Of a stretch of DNA of 64,000 nucleotides, positions 38,482 to 45,668 are shown piece by piece. The stretch comes from [Bacillus] selenitireducens MLS10 (GTDB lineage: Bacteria > Bacillota > Bacilli > Bacillales > Salisediminibacteriaceae). The stretch is from contig NC_014219.1 in assembly GCF_000093085.1 (NCBI RefSeq), positions 930,001 through 994,000 of the forward strand. The letters run 5' to 3'. Made by a program: the position numbers and the translations under genes. The stretch's first letter is position 1. Every line of letters starts with the position of its first letter. Below the pieces are notes generated by a model. That model was not told the origin of the DNA. It worked only from the letters and a program-made list of their open reading frames with translations, and did not search any database.

Positions 38482-39773
38482 GGGGTGACGTCGACTCCTT
38501 CCATGATGCCTGCTTCGTCGAGGTCGATGACGAGACGCCCGTCTCGCTTTTCCCAGATGGACGGATCGAGTTCTTTATTCAGTGTCCGAAAAATCCGGAA
38601 ATCACGGTAGGCTTTTAATGGTCCTGAGGTTTCCGCAGGCTTCGTGTCCGAGATGTACATTGGGACAAATGAGAGCTCTTTTGAGCCGTTCTCGAGAAAA
38701 TCAAGCTGTGCGAGGGCGGTTTCCTTCGTCCTTGACCATCCCTGATCGAAGACAAAGTTGCCCAGGCTGTTCATAACGAGTGTCTGGTTGCCCTCAAGTC
38801 CCTCAACGACAGTGATGGGTTCTAAGACATGCGAGTGGTGCCCGATGACGAGATCCGCACCGAAGTTCGCGAGGTACTGGGCTTTCTCTTCCTGGTCGTC
38901 ATTGTATCCGACCTGGTATTCCTGTCCCCAGTGGACGTGGACGACCATGATATCCGCACCGCCTCCGCCTTCGGATTCAGGAAGCTTTGCCTCGATCATC
39001 CGGTCCCGGAGGACTTCGATGTTTTCATGTGTGAGGACGCCACCAACGTATTCCCGGGCGTCGAAGCCTTCGACTTTGATCTCGGTGTAGGCGGCGATGG
39101 CCATACGGACCCCGCCGGGGAGATCGACGTATTTCACGTCCGCTGCGTCAACGGCCCCGCCTTCGACCTCATCCTCGGGGATATTAATGGCGTCGCCGAT
39201 CCCGAGGGCGTCGATGTCTGACGCGTTGAAGTGTTCGAGGGTGTCAGTGAAAGACAGATCCCCGTAGTCGAGGGTGTGGTTGTTCGCAAGGGACACGCTG
39301 TCAAAGCCTGCGTATTCGAGGGCGTCGATGGCCCACGGTTCGGCAAAGAACGTGATGTGTTTGTTCGGAAGAATGGATGCTTCTTTGTGTGTCTCAAAAT
39401 CGTCGTGATCCGGATCGTCATAACGTTCATGATCCGGATCGAGTATCGGGGACTCAAAGTTTCCGGTGACGTAGTCCGATTCATCAAAGAACGGGCGGAC
39501 GTAGTCGAAGGTCCTTGAGACGTGTTCACGGCTTTGAACCGCCGCATCATGGACATGGCGGCCGAGCATGATGTCACCGGTCATGGACATGCGGTAAACG
39601 ACATCGTCGTCTCGCGTGTTTGAAGGCGTGTCCGAGGCAAAGATGAGATGGTGGCCGAAAAAAGGCACAGAAAGAAGCGCGAGGGCAATGATCGAGTCCC
39701 TAACGGCATGTTTTCTGTGCTGGAGCTGTTTTAGTTTCAGTCTGTCGGTAAAGGCGAGATGCCGTTTTTTCAT
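38478..39773 (-). CDS. capA: Poly-gamma-glutamate synthesis/export protein CapA (PgsA)
   Basis: 431 residues. A basic N-terminus and one membrane segment (about 27-46, IIALALLSVPFFGHHLIFA) are followed by the CapA metallophosphatase-like domain: MTGDIMLGRHV, GNFESPI, LANNHTLDYGD, VHVHWGQEYQVG and GHHSHVLEP. CapA/PgsA is the membrane-bound outer component required with CapBC for polymer assembly and export. It lies between capC (15 bp upstream) and capD (4-bp overlap). Family length is normal. Confidence 0.95.
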   Translation of the reverse strand: MKKRHLAFTDRLKLKQLQHRKHAVRDSIIALALLSVPFFGHHLIFASDTPSNTRDDDVVYRMSMTGDIMLGRHVHDAAVQSREHVSRTFDYVRPFFDESDYVTGNFESPILDPDHERYDDPDHDDFETHKEASILPNKHITFFAEPWAIDALEYAGFDSVSLANNHTLDYGDLSFTDTLEHFNASDIDALGIGDAINIPEDEVEGGAVDAADVKYVDLPGGVRMAIAAYTEIKVEGFDAREYVGGVLTHENIEVLRDRMIEAKLPESEGGGGADIMVVHVHWGQEYQVGYNDDQEEKAQYLANFGADLVIGHHSHVLEPITVVEGLEGNQTLVMNSLGNFVFDQGWSRTKETALAQLDFLENGSKELSFVPMYISDTKPAETSGPLKAYRDFRIFRTLNKELDPSIWEKRDGRLVIDLDEAGIMEGVDVTP

Positions 39774-39788
39774 AAAAACACGTCCTGT

Positions 39789-40247
39789 TTAAATCAAATG
39801 ATAGGCGCTGATGAAAAGAAAGGTGAAAAAGGCGATGACCAGTGTCGACGAAAAGGTCGGGAGCACGCCCTGCTTTTGGATCGAATTGGCAATGAGCCCG
39901 GGTACGATGACGCCGATCCCCCTCAGTTCAATGATCTCAAAGGGGATACCGAAGGGGTAGCCGTAAGCGTAGTCCGCAGCCATCTTCAAGAGCACCCCAA
40001 CGGTCAGCATCGCGCCGAACTTACGCCGGCCGTAAAGGACCGTGACCCGGCTGATGAGTTGGGTCACGATCAGATACGTCGTGAGACTGATGACGGCGAT
40101 AACGGTGAGGTACAACAGCTGGTCAAAGACGAGGGCGATGTAGCCCGGGACGACGAGACCCGCGGGGACGACGCCGGTTTTTTCTGCATAGATTAATGAA
40201 AGCAAGACGCCAATGACGATGGCGATATATAAATCCGTACCAAACAC
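39789..40247 (-). CDS. capC: Poly-gamma-glutamate synthase subunit CapC (PgsC)
   Basis: 152 residues, close to the family's usual 149. Very hydrophobic with about five membrane segments (YIAIVIGVLLSLIYAEKTGV, VPGYIALVFDQLLYLTVIAV). The GTG start at 40247 uses an RBS (AAAGGAGATGG) that lies in the last codons of capB, 3 bp after its stop, so translation is coupled. CapC forms the membrane part of the CapB-CapC polymerase. Confidence 0.95.
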   Translation of the reverse strand: MFGTDLYIAIVIGVLLSLIYAEKTGVVPAGLVVPGYIALVFDQLLYLTVIAVISLTTYLIVTQLISRVTVLYGRRKFGAMLTVGVLLKMAADYAYGYPFGIPFEIIELRGIGVIVPGLIANSIQKQGVLPTFSSTLVIAFFTFLFISAYHLI

Positions 40248-40250
40248 GGG

Positions 40251-41543
40251 TTATCCATCTCCTTTGTATGCGGCACTTGAGTAGGCCGGATCGACCCGAT
40301 AGGGGCGTGAGAGTCTCCTGGCAGGCTTCTGATCCCGCTCAGAGCGCTTCGGCAGATCCCCGCCGACGCCGCGGCTCATATCTTCAATCGCTTCGGCGAT
40401 CTCTTCACCGCCGCCGTGGATGTTGCCGACCCCAAACAGGATCGTGCCTTCAGGCAGCTCGGTGAGGGCGTCTTTGACGTCTTCAGTCGGCCGTTTCTCG
40501 AGATTGATCAGGCCGTTCACCTGAATCGATCCCGATTGACAGGCTTCAAGAACCGGTCCGGCGTTCCGTCCGGTGACGATCAGGGTGTCCATCTGCATGC
40601 GGGGCAGGACGTCTTTGGCGAACTGGATCGTCCGCTCGACACGGTCCTCCCGGCAGTTCATGATGACGGCCTGATGAGGTGCGTCCGGGTGAATCTCCTG
40701 GATCTTGTTCCAGATCGTAATCGTGGAGCTGGCATCGTTTGCGGCAAAGCCGTTGTAAAAAGCACCTGAGGCAGTGGCCGTTCCGAGCGGATGCACCTTC
40801 ATGGCACCCGGATCAACGGGTGCTGAGACCATCCCCTGAAGCGCCGTATCCCTTTTAATTCCGAGAATGTCCGCGACGGAGAGGCCGATGGCGGCGTTCT
40901 CCTGAAACATCATATACGGGAACGTCTTCAAATAGGCTTCATCGATGACGTCCGGATCGGCGATGTGCACGGCCGTATTCCGCTTTTCGGCGATTTGTCT
41001 GAAATAGTCCTCGTACGGTGACGGGGTCAACACGAGGTGACCGTTCTCCGGAATCGTCGCAGCGAAGGCTTCGGCGACCTGATCAAGGGTCGGCCCCATC
41101 ACATCGAGGTGATCCTCGACGATATTCGTAATGACCGTGATCTTTGGCTTCACGAATGACTCGTGAAACGTCTTCTGGTAGTCCGGGAGGACGGCCATGC
41201 ATTCGGTCACGAAAGCATCGACCCGGCGTTTCGCCACCTGACGGGTAATGAATTTCTGTTCGGAAATATTCGCGCCCTGCAGGCTCCGGACGATCGGTTC
41301 CTCGTAGCTTCGGTCCCAATAGAAGAGACGGGGTGATGTGCCGGTTGTTTTGCCGGCAACCTTCTGTCCGTCTTCTTTGATGATGCCCATGACAAGGCGG
41401 GTCACCGTGGATTTCCCCCGGATGCCGTTGATGAGGATCCGGTTGGGGATGCGATCGATGCTCCGGTTTAAGGACTGCCGCTCGCGGATCCCGAGTATGA
41501 GCACGAGGGAAGCAAGTATTGTTAAATAAATCAGTTCACTCAA
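40251..41543 (-). CDS. capB: Poly-gamma-glutamate synthase CapB (PgsB)
   Basis: 430 residues from a TTG start with RBS AGGAGGT. An N-terminal membrane segment (LIYLTILASLVLILGI) precedes a Mur-ligase-like ATPase: P-loop INGIRGKSTVTRLV near 39-51, TNIVEDHLDVMGPT, then VSAPVDPGAMKVHP, and FNGFAANDASST-type ADP-binding loop (FAANDASST). It forms gamma-peptide bonds between glutamates using ATP. It is the first gene of the capBCAD operon. Length is within the family's 390-465 range. In alkaliphiles and halophiles the polymer may act as a cation-binding wall layer; this is inference. Confidence 0.95.
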   Translation of the reverse strand: MSELIYLTILASLVLILGIRERQSLNRSIDRIPNRILINGIRGKSTVTRLVMGIIKEDGQKVAGKTTGTSPRLFYWDRSYEEPIVRSLQGANISEQKFITRQVAKRRVDAFVTECMAVLPDYQKTFHESFVKPKITVITNIVEDHLDVMGPTLDQVAEAFAATIPENGHLVLTPSPYEDYFRQIAEKRNTAVHIADPDVIDEAYLKTFPYMMFQENAAIGLSVADILGIKRDTALQGMVSAPVDPGAMKVHPLGTATASGAFYNGFAANDASSTITIWNKIQEIHPDAPHQAVIMNCREDRVERTIQFAKDVLPRMQMDTLIVTGRNAGPVLEACQSGSIQVNGLINLEKRPTEDVKDALTELPEGTILFGVGNIHGGGEEIAEAIEDMSRGVGGDLPKRSERDQKPARRLSRPYRVDPAYSSAAYKGDG

Positions 41544-41584
41544 TCGTTAGTACCTCCTGACTGGATAAGCAAATAGCTGGCATG

Positions 41585-41600
41585 TGCCCGGAACCGGGCA
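41585..41600. promoter_or_regulatory. Short dyad upstream of capB
   Basis: TGCCCGGAACCGGGCA: perfect 7-bp arms around AA, 42 bp before the capB start. It may be an operator or a hairpin in the leader mRNA. The rest of 41601-41701 has no gene; no promoter could be assigned with confidence. Confidence 0.4.
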
Positions 41601-41701
41601 GTATACGGATTACGCATACACAATTCCTTTCTCAGTGTACCTTATCCGGCGGGACTGTTGCACCGTTCTGTGAAGAATTACATGGTTTTGTAATATGATT
41701 G

Positions 41702-41787
41702 TCATATGGATGTTTGTTTCCATTTGTCATGCGCATAGAAGACAGGGCGGATCAGCGGATACAGAAGGCGTCCTGATACTTTTCGCT
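41702..41787 (-). pseudogene. 3' fragment of a small gene split by the TnpB element
   Basis: Directly past the right end of the TnpB element the minus strand reads KRKVSGRLLYPLIRP then VFYAHDKWKQTSI and a stop at 41702-41704. The other two frames have early stops. It may be the C-terminal part of the gene whose start is at 43408; removal of the element would join them to a product of about 70 residues. No family recognised. Confidence 0.4.
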
Positions 41788-41789
41788 TG

Positions 41790-42050
41790 ACACTCCCCAC
41801 GACTAAAGTCGGGGGATTCTTGGGAACAGAGCGTACTTGTTAAAGCGTGGCATACACGCAAAACAGCGGTTTCTCTTATTGACCAAGCGAACCCCGTCTG
41901 ACCGACGGTTTTTGTTTCCGTTTATGAAAGGACACGTAACCCTTCTTGTAAGATGTTTCGACTGGCGTTGATGTCACGATCATGGTGCGTACCACAAGAT
42001 GAACACGTCCATGATCGGACGCTCAAATCCTTCTTGCCGTCATGATGCCC
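41790..42050 (-). ncRNA. Probable omega (reRNA) of the first TnpB element
   Basis: TnpB nucleases use an RNA covering the 3' end of tnpB and the element's right end, with the guide copied from flanking DNA. Here the region between the tnpB stop (41922) and the right-end hairpin (41795-41814) is non-coding and structured, and the guide would be the sequence just past the end (starting near 41789 on the minus strand). Extent is inferred from known systems, not measured. Confidence 0.5.
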
Positions 42051-43040
42051 GCAGGACGAGCAAAGCTGACTGGATGGAAACCATCGGTCAATTTTGATGA
42101 TCGTGCGATCATGCCACTCCGCCTTGTACAGCAACATAGCCTTAAACGCCGACCAAGATACGTCTGAAATGGCTTTTGACAGCTTCTTATTTTTCAACAT
42201 TCCTTTGGCGTTTAAATCTTCGATACAAACGACATCGTGGTTTTTGATGATCGTTGTACTGAGTTTTTGCAGGAAGTCCGTTCGTTGATTAGCGATCTTC
42301 TCATGGATTTTGGCGACTTTGACTTTTTGCTTTTGATAGTTTTTGGCTTCATGCAACGGTTTACCGTCTTTCTTCGCCTGTTCATAGCGTCTTGACAGCT
42401 TGCGTTGCTCACGCTTTAGCTTCTGTTCCATCTTTCGTGTAAAGCGTTCGTTGTCGATCTTTTGCCCGTCTGAAAGGATGGCGAAATGGTCAATGCCAAG
42501 ATCAATGCCTACGGCTGATCCTGTCTGATCGAATGGTTTAATCTCCGTTTCTGCAAGTATGGTTATGAAATGCTTCCCTGTTAGCGTTCGTCGGATCGTG
42601 GCAGACAGAATACGTCCTTCAACGTCACGGCTTTTTGCAAATTTGACGTGGCCCAGTTTCGGAAGGAAAAGGCGATTGCCTCCGATTCGCATTTTACCGA
42701 CGGTTTTGAAAGACTGAACATCGTTCTTCTTTGACTTAAATCGAGGGTATTTATTTTGCTTCTTAAAGAAACGGTTGAATCCGTCAGCTAAGTGTTTCAA
42801 CCCTTGTTGCAAGGCGGTGCTGTCCACTTCTTTTAACCATTCGTAATCTCGTTTTAATTGCGGGAGTTCCGCAGAACAGGCATTGTAGGACATTCCTTTG
42901 CCTGTCTCTTTATACCTGTCGTTCCACTTCGCAAGAAAGTGGTTATAGACAAAACGAGTCGAACCGATGGTTTTCGCAATCAAGATTCGCTGTTCTCGAT
43001 TGGGATAGATGCGAAAGCGATAGGCTTTATGATTTGTCAT
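41922..43040 (-). CDS. tnpB: TnpB RNA-guided nuclease (IS605 OrfB family)
   Basis: 372 residues from ATG 43040 (AGGAGG 8 bp upstream; an upstream GTG overlaps the RBS). N-terminal HTH region (YRFRIYPNREQRILIAKTIG, TRFVYNHFLAKW), then the RuvC core: Asp in AVGIDLGIDHFA, Glu in VVCIEDLNAKGM, and Asp in HDRDINASRNI. A zinc finger CSSCG...CSSCG lies between the last two. All catalytic positions are present, so it should be an active RNA-guided endonuclease that promotes element retention. It is divergent from the RHH gene at 43104, sharing a 63-bp intergenic region with a palindromic operator. Confidence 0.95.
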   Translation of the reverse strand: MTNHKAYRFRIYPNREQRILIAKTIGSTRFVYNHFLAKWNDRYKETGKGMSYNACSAELPQLKRDYEWLKEVDSTALQQGLKHLADGFNRFFKKQNKYPRFKSKKNDVQSFKTVGKMRIGGNRLFLPKLGHVKFAKSRDVEGRILSATIRRTLTGKHFITILAETEIKPFDQTGSAVGIDLGIDHFAILSDGQKIDNERFTRKMEQKLKREQRKLSRRYEQAKKDGKPLHEAKNYQKQKVKVAKIHEKIANQRTDFLQKLSTTIIKNHDVVCIEDLNAKGMLKNKKLSKAISDVSWSAFKAMLLYKAEWHDRTIIKIDRWFPSSQLCSSCGHHDGKKDLSVRSWTCSSCGTHHDRDINASRNILQEGLRVLS

Positions 43041-43061
43041 TGCGTTCACCTCCTTTTTTAT

Positions 43062-43089
43062 GGTATATTAAATATACTCTTAATATACC
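43062..43089. promoter_or_regulatory. Palindromic operator between tnpB and the RHH gene
   Basis: GGTATATTA (43062-43070) and TAATATACC (43081-43089) are perfect 9-bp inverted arms separated by 10 bp. The region is AT-rich and should hold both divergent promoters. A ribbon-helix-helix protein encoded 15 bp away is the obvious candidate ligand. Confidence 0.6.
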
Positions 43090-43103
43090 TTAAGAGGAGG
43101 TCG

Positions 43104-43244
43104 ATGTCAATGTTTAGGGTGCAAAAGCACTTGAATTTCCCAAAAGAATTGTACGAAGCGATAGAGGAATATCGAAAGGAGAATATGATTCCAACGTTTG
43201 CGAGTGCCGTCTACGAATTGGTGCGAAAAGGCTTAAAAGCCTAA
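43104..43244 (+). CDS. 46-residue ribbon-helix-helix-like protein
   Basis: ATG 43104 (or 43110) with a strong RBS AAGAGGAGG. The sequence FRVQKHLNFPKELYEAIEEY then ASAVYELVRKGLKA has the beta-helix-helix pattern of CopG/Arc-type repressors: an N-terminal strand with alternating polar residues and a C-terminal helix ending in a basic tail. It lies inside the TnpB element, divergent from tnpB, and is followed by the element's left-end hairpin, which has a TTTT tail and could end its transcript. Likely role: repression of tnpB and of itself through the palindrome. That role is inference. Confidence 0.75.
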   Translation: MSMFRVQKHLNFPKELYEAIEEYRKENMIPTFASAVYELVRKGLKA

Positions 43245-43260
43245 GACCGTTCGCTATCAT

Positions 43261-43280
43261 CCCCCGAATAAATTCGGGGG
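43261..43280 (+). repeat. Left-end hairpin of the TnpB element
   Basis: CCCCCGAATAAATTCGGGGG, perfect stem with a short AT loop, followed by TTTT. It matches the position of the subterminal hairpin recognised by TnpA in IS200/IS605 elements and also fits a terminator for the RHH gene. Confidence 0.7.
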
Positions 43281-43285
43281 TTTTC

Positions 43286-43408
43286 TCGCTCACAACTTAT
43301 AAACCGGTGCGGCATCTGTTCTTCCTTCGGAAACGCTTCGGCCAACAGGGCGCTCGCGTCCTTGAAGGCAAGGGATGGTTTCGTAACCGAAACGGTGGTT
43401 AACGGCAT
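43286..43408 (-). pseudogene. 5' fragment of a gene split by the TnpB element
   Basis: RBS ACAGGAGG precedes ATG 43408; the product starts MPLTTVSVTKPSLAFKD then ALLAEAFPKEEQMPH and runs into the left end of the TnpB element. The AFPKEEQ stretch resembles the start of GNAT acetyltransferases, but the match is short. Its continuation may be the fragment at 41702-41787. Confidence 0.5.
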
Positions 43409-43568
43409 GGGAAATCCTCCTGTCGGATGATGGTAAGAAATGATCTTCCTTTAATGTATGAAAGATCAACCCTGAATGCAAGCTGCGCAGGAAAAAGCCG
43501 CGCGGCCTGTTCACCGCAGACTCAGGTTGGTATACTGAATAGAGTGCTTAAATAAGGAGCTGATCAGT

Positions 43569-43859
43569 GTGGAAGGATTCTATATCGCCATTGCCATCGT
43601 CGTCGCTGCATACTTAATCGCGGACGGCTTAAAGAATTTCGGGAACCCTTCGTCAACGTCCATGATGGAGATGCTCGACGGAGAGGACGGACATGAGCTT
43701 GTCAAAGAATCAGAGGTGCATCACTTTCTCGGGATCTCAAAAGAAGATGCCCATCATCTCGTACAGGACCATCCGGAGATTCCGCATATCCGGATTAATC
43801 AGACGGTCTATTATCCGAAGGCGGCCCTTCGGAACTGGCTGACGTCAATCGGGGAATGA
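43569..43859 (+). CDS. Small membrane-anchored protein with a DNA-binding-like domain
   Basis: 96 residues from a GTG start with RBS AAGGAG. One N-terminal membrane segment (FYIAIAIVVAAYLIADGL) is followed by a cytosolic domain of about 60 residues (LVKESEVHHFLGISKEDAHH, then IPHIRINQTVYYPKAALRNW) that resembles an excisionase-type or MerR-like winged helix in which a helix pair ends with a Tyr-rich beta hairpin. Function is unknown. The next gene's leader begins about 60 bp downstream. Confidence 0.75.
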   Translation: MEGFYIAIAIVVAAYLIADGLKNFGNPSSTSMMEMLDGEDGHELVKESEVHHFLGISKEDAHHLVQDHPEIPHIRINQTVYYPKAALRNWLTSIGE

Positions 43860-43918
43860 CGGTCTTGTATATCGGTGTTCGGTGTGGTATTGTATATCTC
43901 AATCAGGAGTGATGACGT

Positions 43919-43972
43919 ATGGAGGAGACGATTCCGCGAACATTACAGGCTGTAAGCCATCATCGATACTGA
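43919..43972 (+). CDS. 17-residue leader peptide with tandem His codons
   Basis: ATG 43919 with RBS CAGGAG at the right distance, ending TGA 43970-43972. The product is MEETIPRTLQAVSHHRY; two adjacent His codons lie four codons before the stop. It precedes a stack of hairpins ending in a terminator and then a histidyl-tRNA synthetase gene, so it is a candidate attenuator peptide. Only two His codons are present, far fewer than in enteric his leaders. Confidence 0.55.
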   Translation: MEETIPRTLQAVSHHRY

Positions 43973-43984
43973 CCTTGCGACGTT

Positions 43985-44079
43985 TTGTTTTTACAAACAG
44001 AATTTGGAAGGTTATTATTCATGAACCGCATTTGATGAGAGGGAGATTCAGTCCCCTTTCCGTCAGGTGCGGTTTTTTT
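43985..44079 (+). promoter_or_regulatory. Transcription attenuator upstream of hisS
   Basis: Three hairpins can be drawn. First TTTGT/ACAAA at 43985-43998. Second GGTT/AACC within about 44010-44027. Third a terminator with AACCGCA (44024-44030) pairing with TGCGGTT (44068-44074) followed by T-tract. The second uses the same AACC as the terminator's 5' arm, so the two exclude each other. No T-box motif (TGGNACCGCG) was found. Confidence 0.65.
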
Positions 44080-44133
44080 GTATCGAAAAAAGCTTTCACC
44101 GCTTCTGAACAATCAGGTTAGGGGATGATGAGT

Positions 44134-45426
44134 ATGAAAAAGAAACAGGAAGACTTAAACGTAAAGGGAACGGTGACGTATATGCCGGAGAAGGAGCGTG
44201 TTCGCAGACGGATCCGGCGGACCTTGGAAGATGTCTTTATCCGCTACGGCTGTGAGCCCCTCGAAACACCGATCCTCAATCAGGCGTCGCTCATGACGGA
44301 TAAATACGGGGGCGGGGCGGAGATCGTGAAAGAGATGTACCGGTTGACCGACCAGGGCGAGCGGGATCTCGCACTGCGGTATGATTTGACGATGCCGTTT
44401 GCAAGGGTCTGCGTGATGAATCCGACGCTCCGTAAGCCCTTTAAGCGCTACGAAATCGGCAAGGTCTTTCGAGACGGGCCGATCAAGGCGGGAAGGTATC
44501 GCGAGTTCACCCAGTGTGATGTCGATGTCCTCGGCGTGTCCTCCCAGCTCGCGGAGGCGGAGCTGATGATCATGGCTCTTGACGCCTTTGAACGTCTCGG
44601 GATGGCCGTCACGATTCAGTACAACAACCGCAAGTTCTTGACGGGACTTCTTGACGTGTTCGGTGTTCCGGAGTCGCTTATTCCATCCGCGGTGTTGACC
44701 CTTGATAAGCTTGAGAAAAAGGGAGCGGCGGCTGTTCTTGACGAGCTTCTCGTAAAAGGTGTCACTGAGGACGTGACTGAGCGGATCGGGGCGTTTCTCA
44801 CTGCCGGCGATGCAGCGGATATTGAACGGATCCGTGTCTATGGGAACGGGAGTCAACAAGTCGAAGAAGGAGCGGCGGAACTGCAGGAACTGACGTCGTT
44901 TCTCGGGGCAACAGGCACCCTCGATCAGTGCGTCTTTAATCCGTTTCTCGCGAGAGGTCTCGAGATTTACACGGGGACGGTGTATGAGGTGTTCTCGGCG
45001 GAGCCGGGTGCGCTCTCGTCGAGTATCGCAAGCGGCGGGCGGTATGATCAGGCTGTCGGTGGCTTAAGTGGGAGCGATGAAGGATATCCGTCCGTCGGGA
45101 TCTCCTTTGGCCTTGATGTCATCACGACCGTACTCGAAAGCCGTATCGATGAGGAGATCCAAGAGGAGAAGGTGGACTGCCTGATCATCCCGGTCGGGGA
45201 ACCGCAAGCGGCACTTGTTCTTGCGCAGGCTTTACGTGCGCAAGGAACGTCGGTGGAGCTTGATATGTCCGGAAAGAAGCCGGGGAAGGCGCTTGAGAGA
45301 GCGAACCGGGAAGGCGTGCGTGACGTGATTCTCATCGGTTCTGATGAAGTGGAGACCGGCATCTATACCGTGAAACGGATGAAGACCGGGGAAGAGGAGG
45401 CGGTGTCGTTTTCATTTGGAAGATAG
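44134..45426 (+). CDS. hisS: Histidyl-tRNA synthetase (HisS-type, probable second copy)
   Basis: 430 residues from ATG 44134 (AGGGG 9 bp upstream; ATGs at 44125/44128 are too close to it). Class II core with motif 2 GKVFRDGPIKAGRYREF, the HisRS-specific box RGLEIYTGTVYEVF and SIASGGRYDQAVGG, then an anticodon-binding domain at about 335-425 (VDCLIIPVGEPQAALVLAQA). The C-terminal domain rules out the HisZ paralogue, which lacks it. The TQCDVDVLG variant after motif 2 is typical of the archaeal/eukaryotic-like HisRS branch found as an extra copy in some Bacilli. Expression is probably governed by the leader attenuator at 43919-44079. Confidence 0.9.
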   Translation: MKKKQEDLNVKGTVTYMPEKERVRRRIRRTLEDVFIRYGCEPLETPILNQASLMTDKYGGGAEIVKEMYRLTDQGERDLALRYDLTMPFARVCVMNPTLRKPFKRYEIGKVFRDGPIKAGRYREFTQCDVDVLGVSSQLAEAELMIMALDAFERLGMAVTIQYNNRKFLTGLLDVFGVPESLIPSAVLTLDKLEKKGAAAVLDELLVKGVTEDVTERIGAFLTAGDAADIERIRVYGNGSQQVEEGAAELQELTSFLGATGTLDQCVFNPFLARGLEIYTGTVYEVFSAEPGALSSSIASGGRYDQAVGGLSGSDEGYPSVGISFGLDVITTVLESRIDEEIQEEKVDCLIIPVGEPQAALVLAQALRAQGTSVELDMSGKKPGKALERANREGVRDVILIGSDEVETGIYTVKRMKTGEEEAVSFSFGR

Positions 45427-45668
45427 CAAAGAATGAACCAGGGGTAAAAGAGATTGTGCATCTAAAGTCGCGTTTTGTCGCTGTAAATGCGAAATATTCT
45501 GACTTTTACAGGTGAATAAGTGAACATGAGGTATAATAAACATATAAGACTATTTAAGTGGACAGGACGTTGGCTTTATCTTTGCGTAAAGACGCAGATC
45601 ACCGGTTATGAAAAGGAGGGTGAGACGGTTTTCCGGTGATCGTCAATAAAGGAGAGGAAGTGAGAACC

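Larger units (their letters stand above)
41790..43285 (-). mobile_element. IS200/IS605-group element with tnpB only (IS1341-type)
   Basis: Contains tnpB and a divergent small RHH gene but no tnpA, so it would depend on a TnpA elsewhere. The right end (left in the window) carries CCCCACGACTAAAGTCGGGG at 41795-41814, followed by GAGTGTCAAGCG on the minus strand; the left end carries CCCCCGAATAAATTCGGGGG at 43261-43280. These terminal hairpins replace inverted repeats. Exact ends are uncertain by a few bases. It is inserted in a small minus-strand gene upstream of capB. Confidence 0.8.

Noticed and set aside
43882-44124. T-box riboswitch before hisS
   Set aside because: No TGGNACCGCG core or recognisable Stem I motifs; the antiterminator-like hairpin lacks the T-box bulge.
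44125-45426. HisZ (ATP phosphoribosyltransferase regulatory subunit)
   Set aside because: The protein keeps motif 2, both His boxes and a C-terminal anticodon-binding domain, and no other histidine biosynthesis gene is near.
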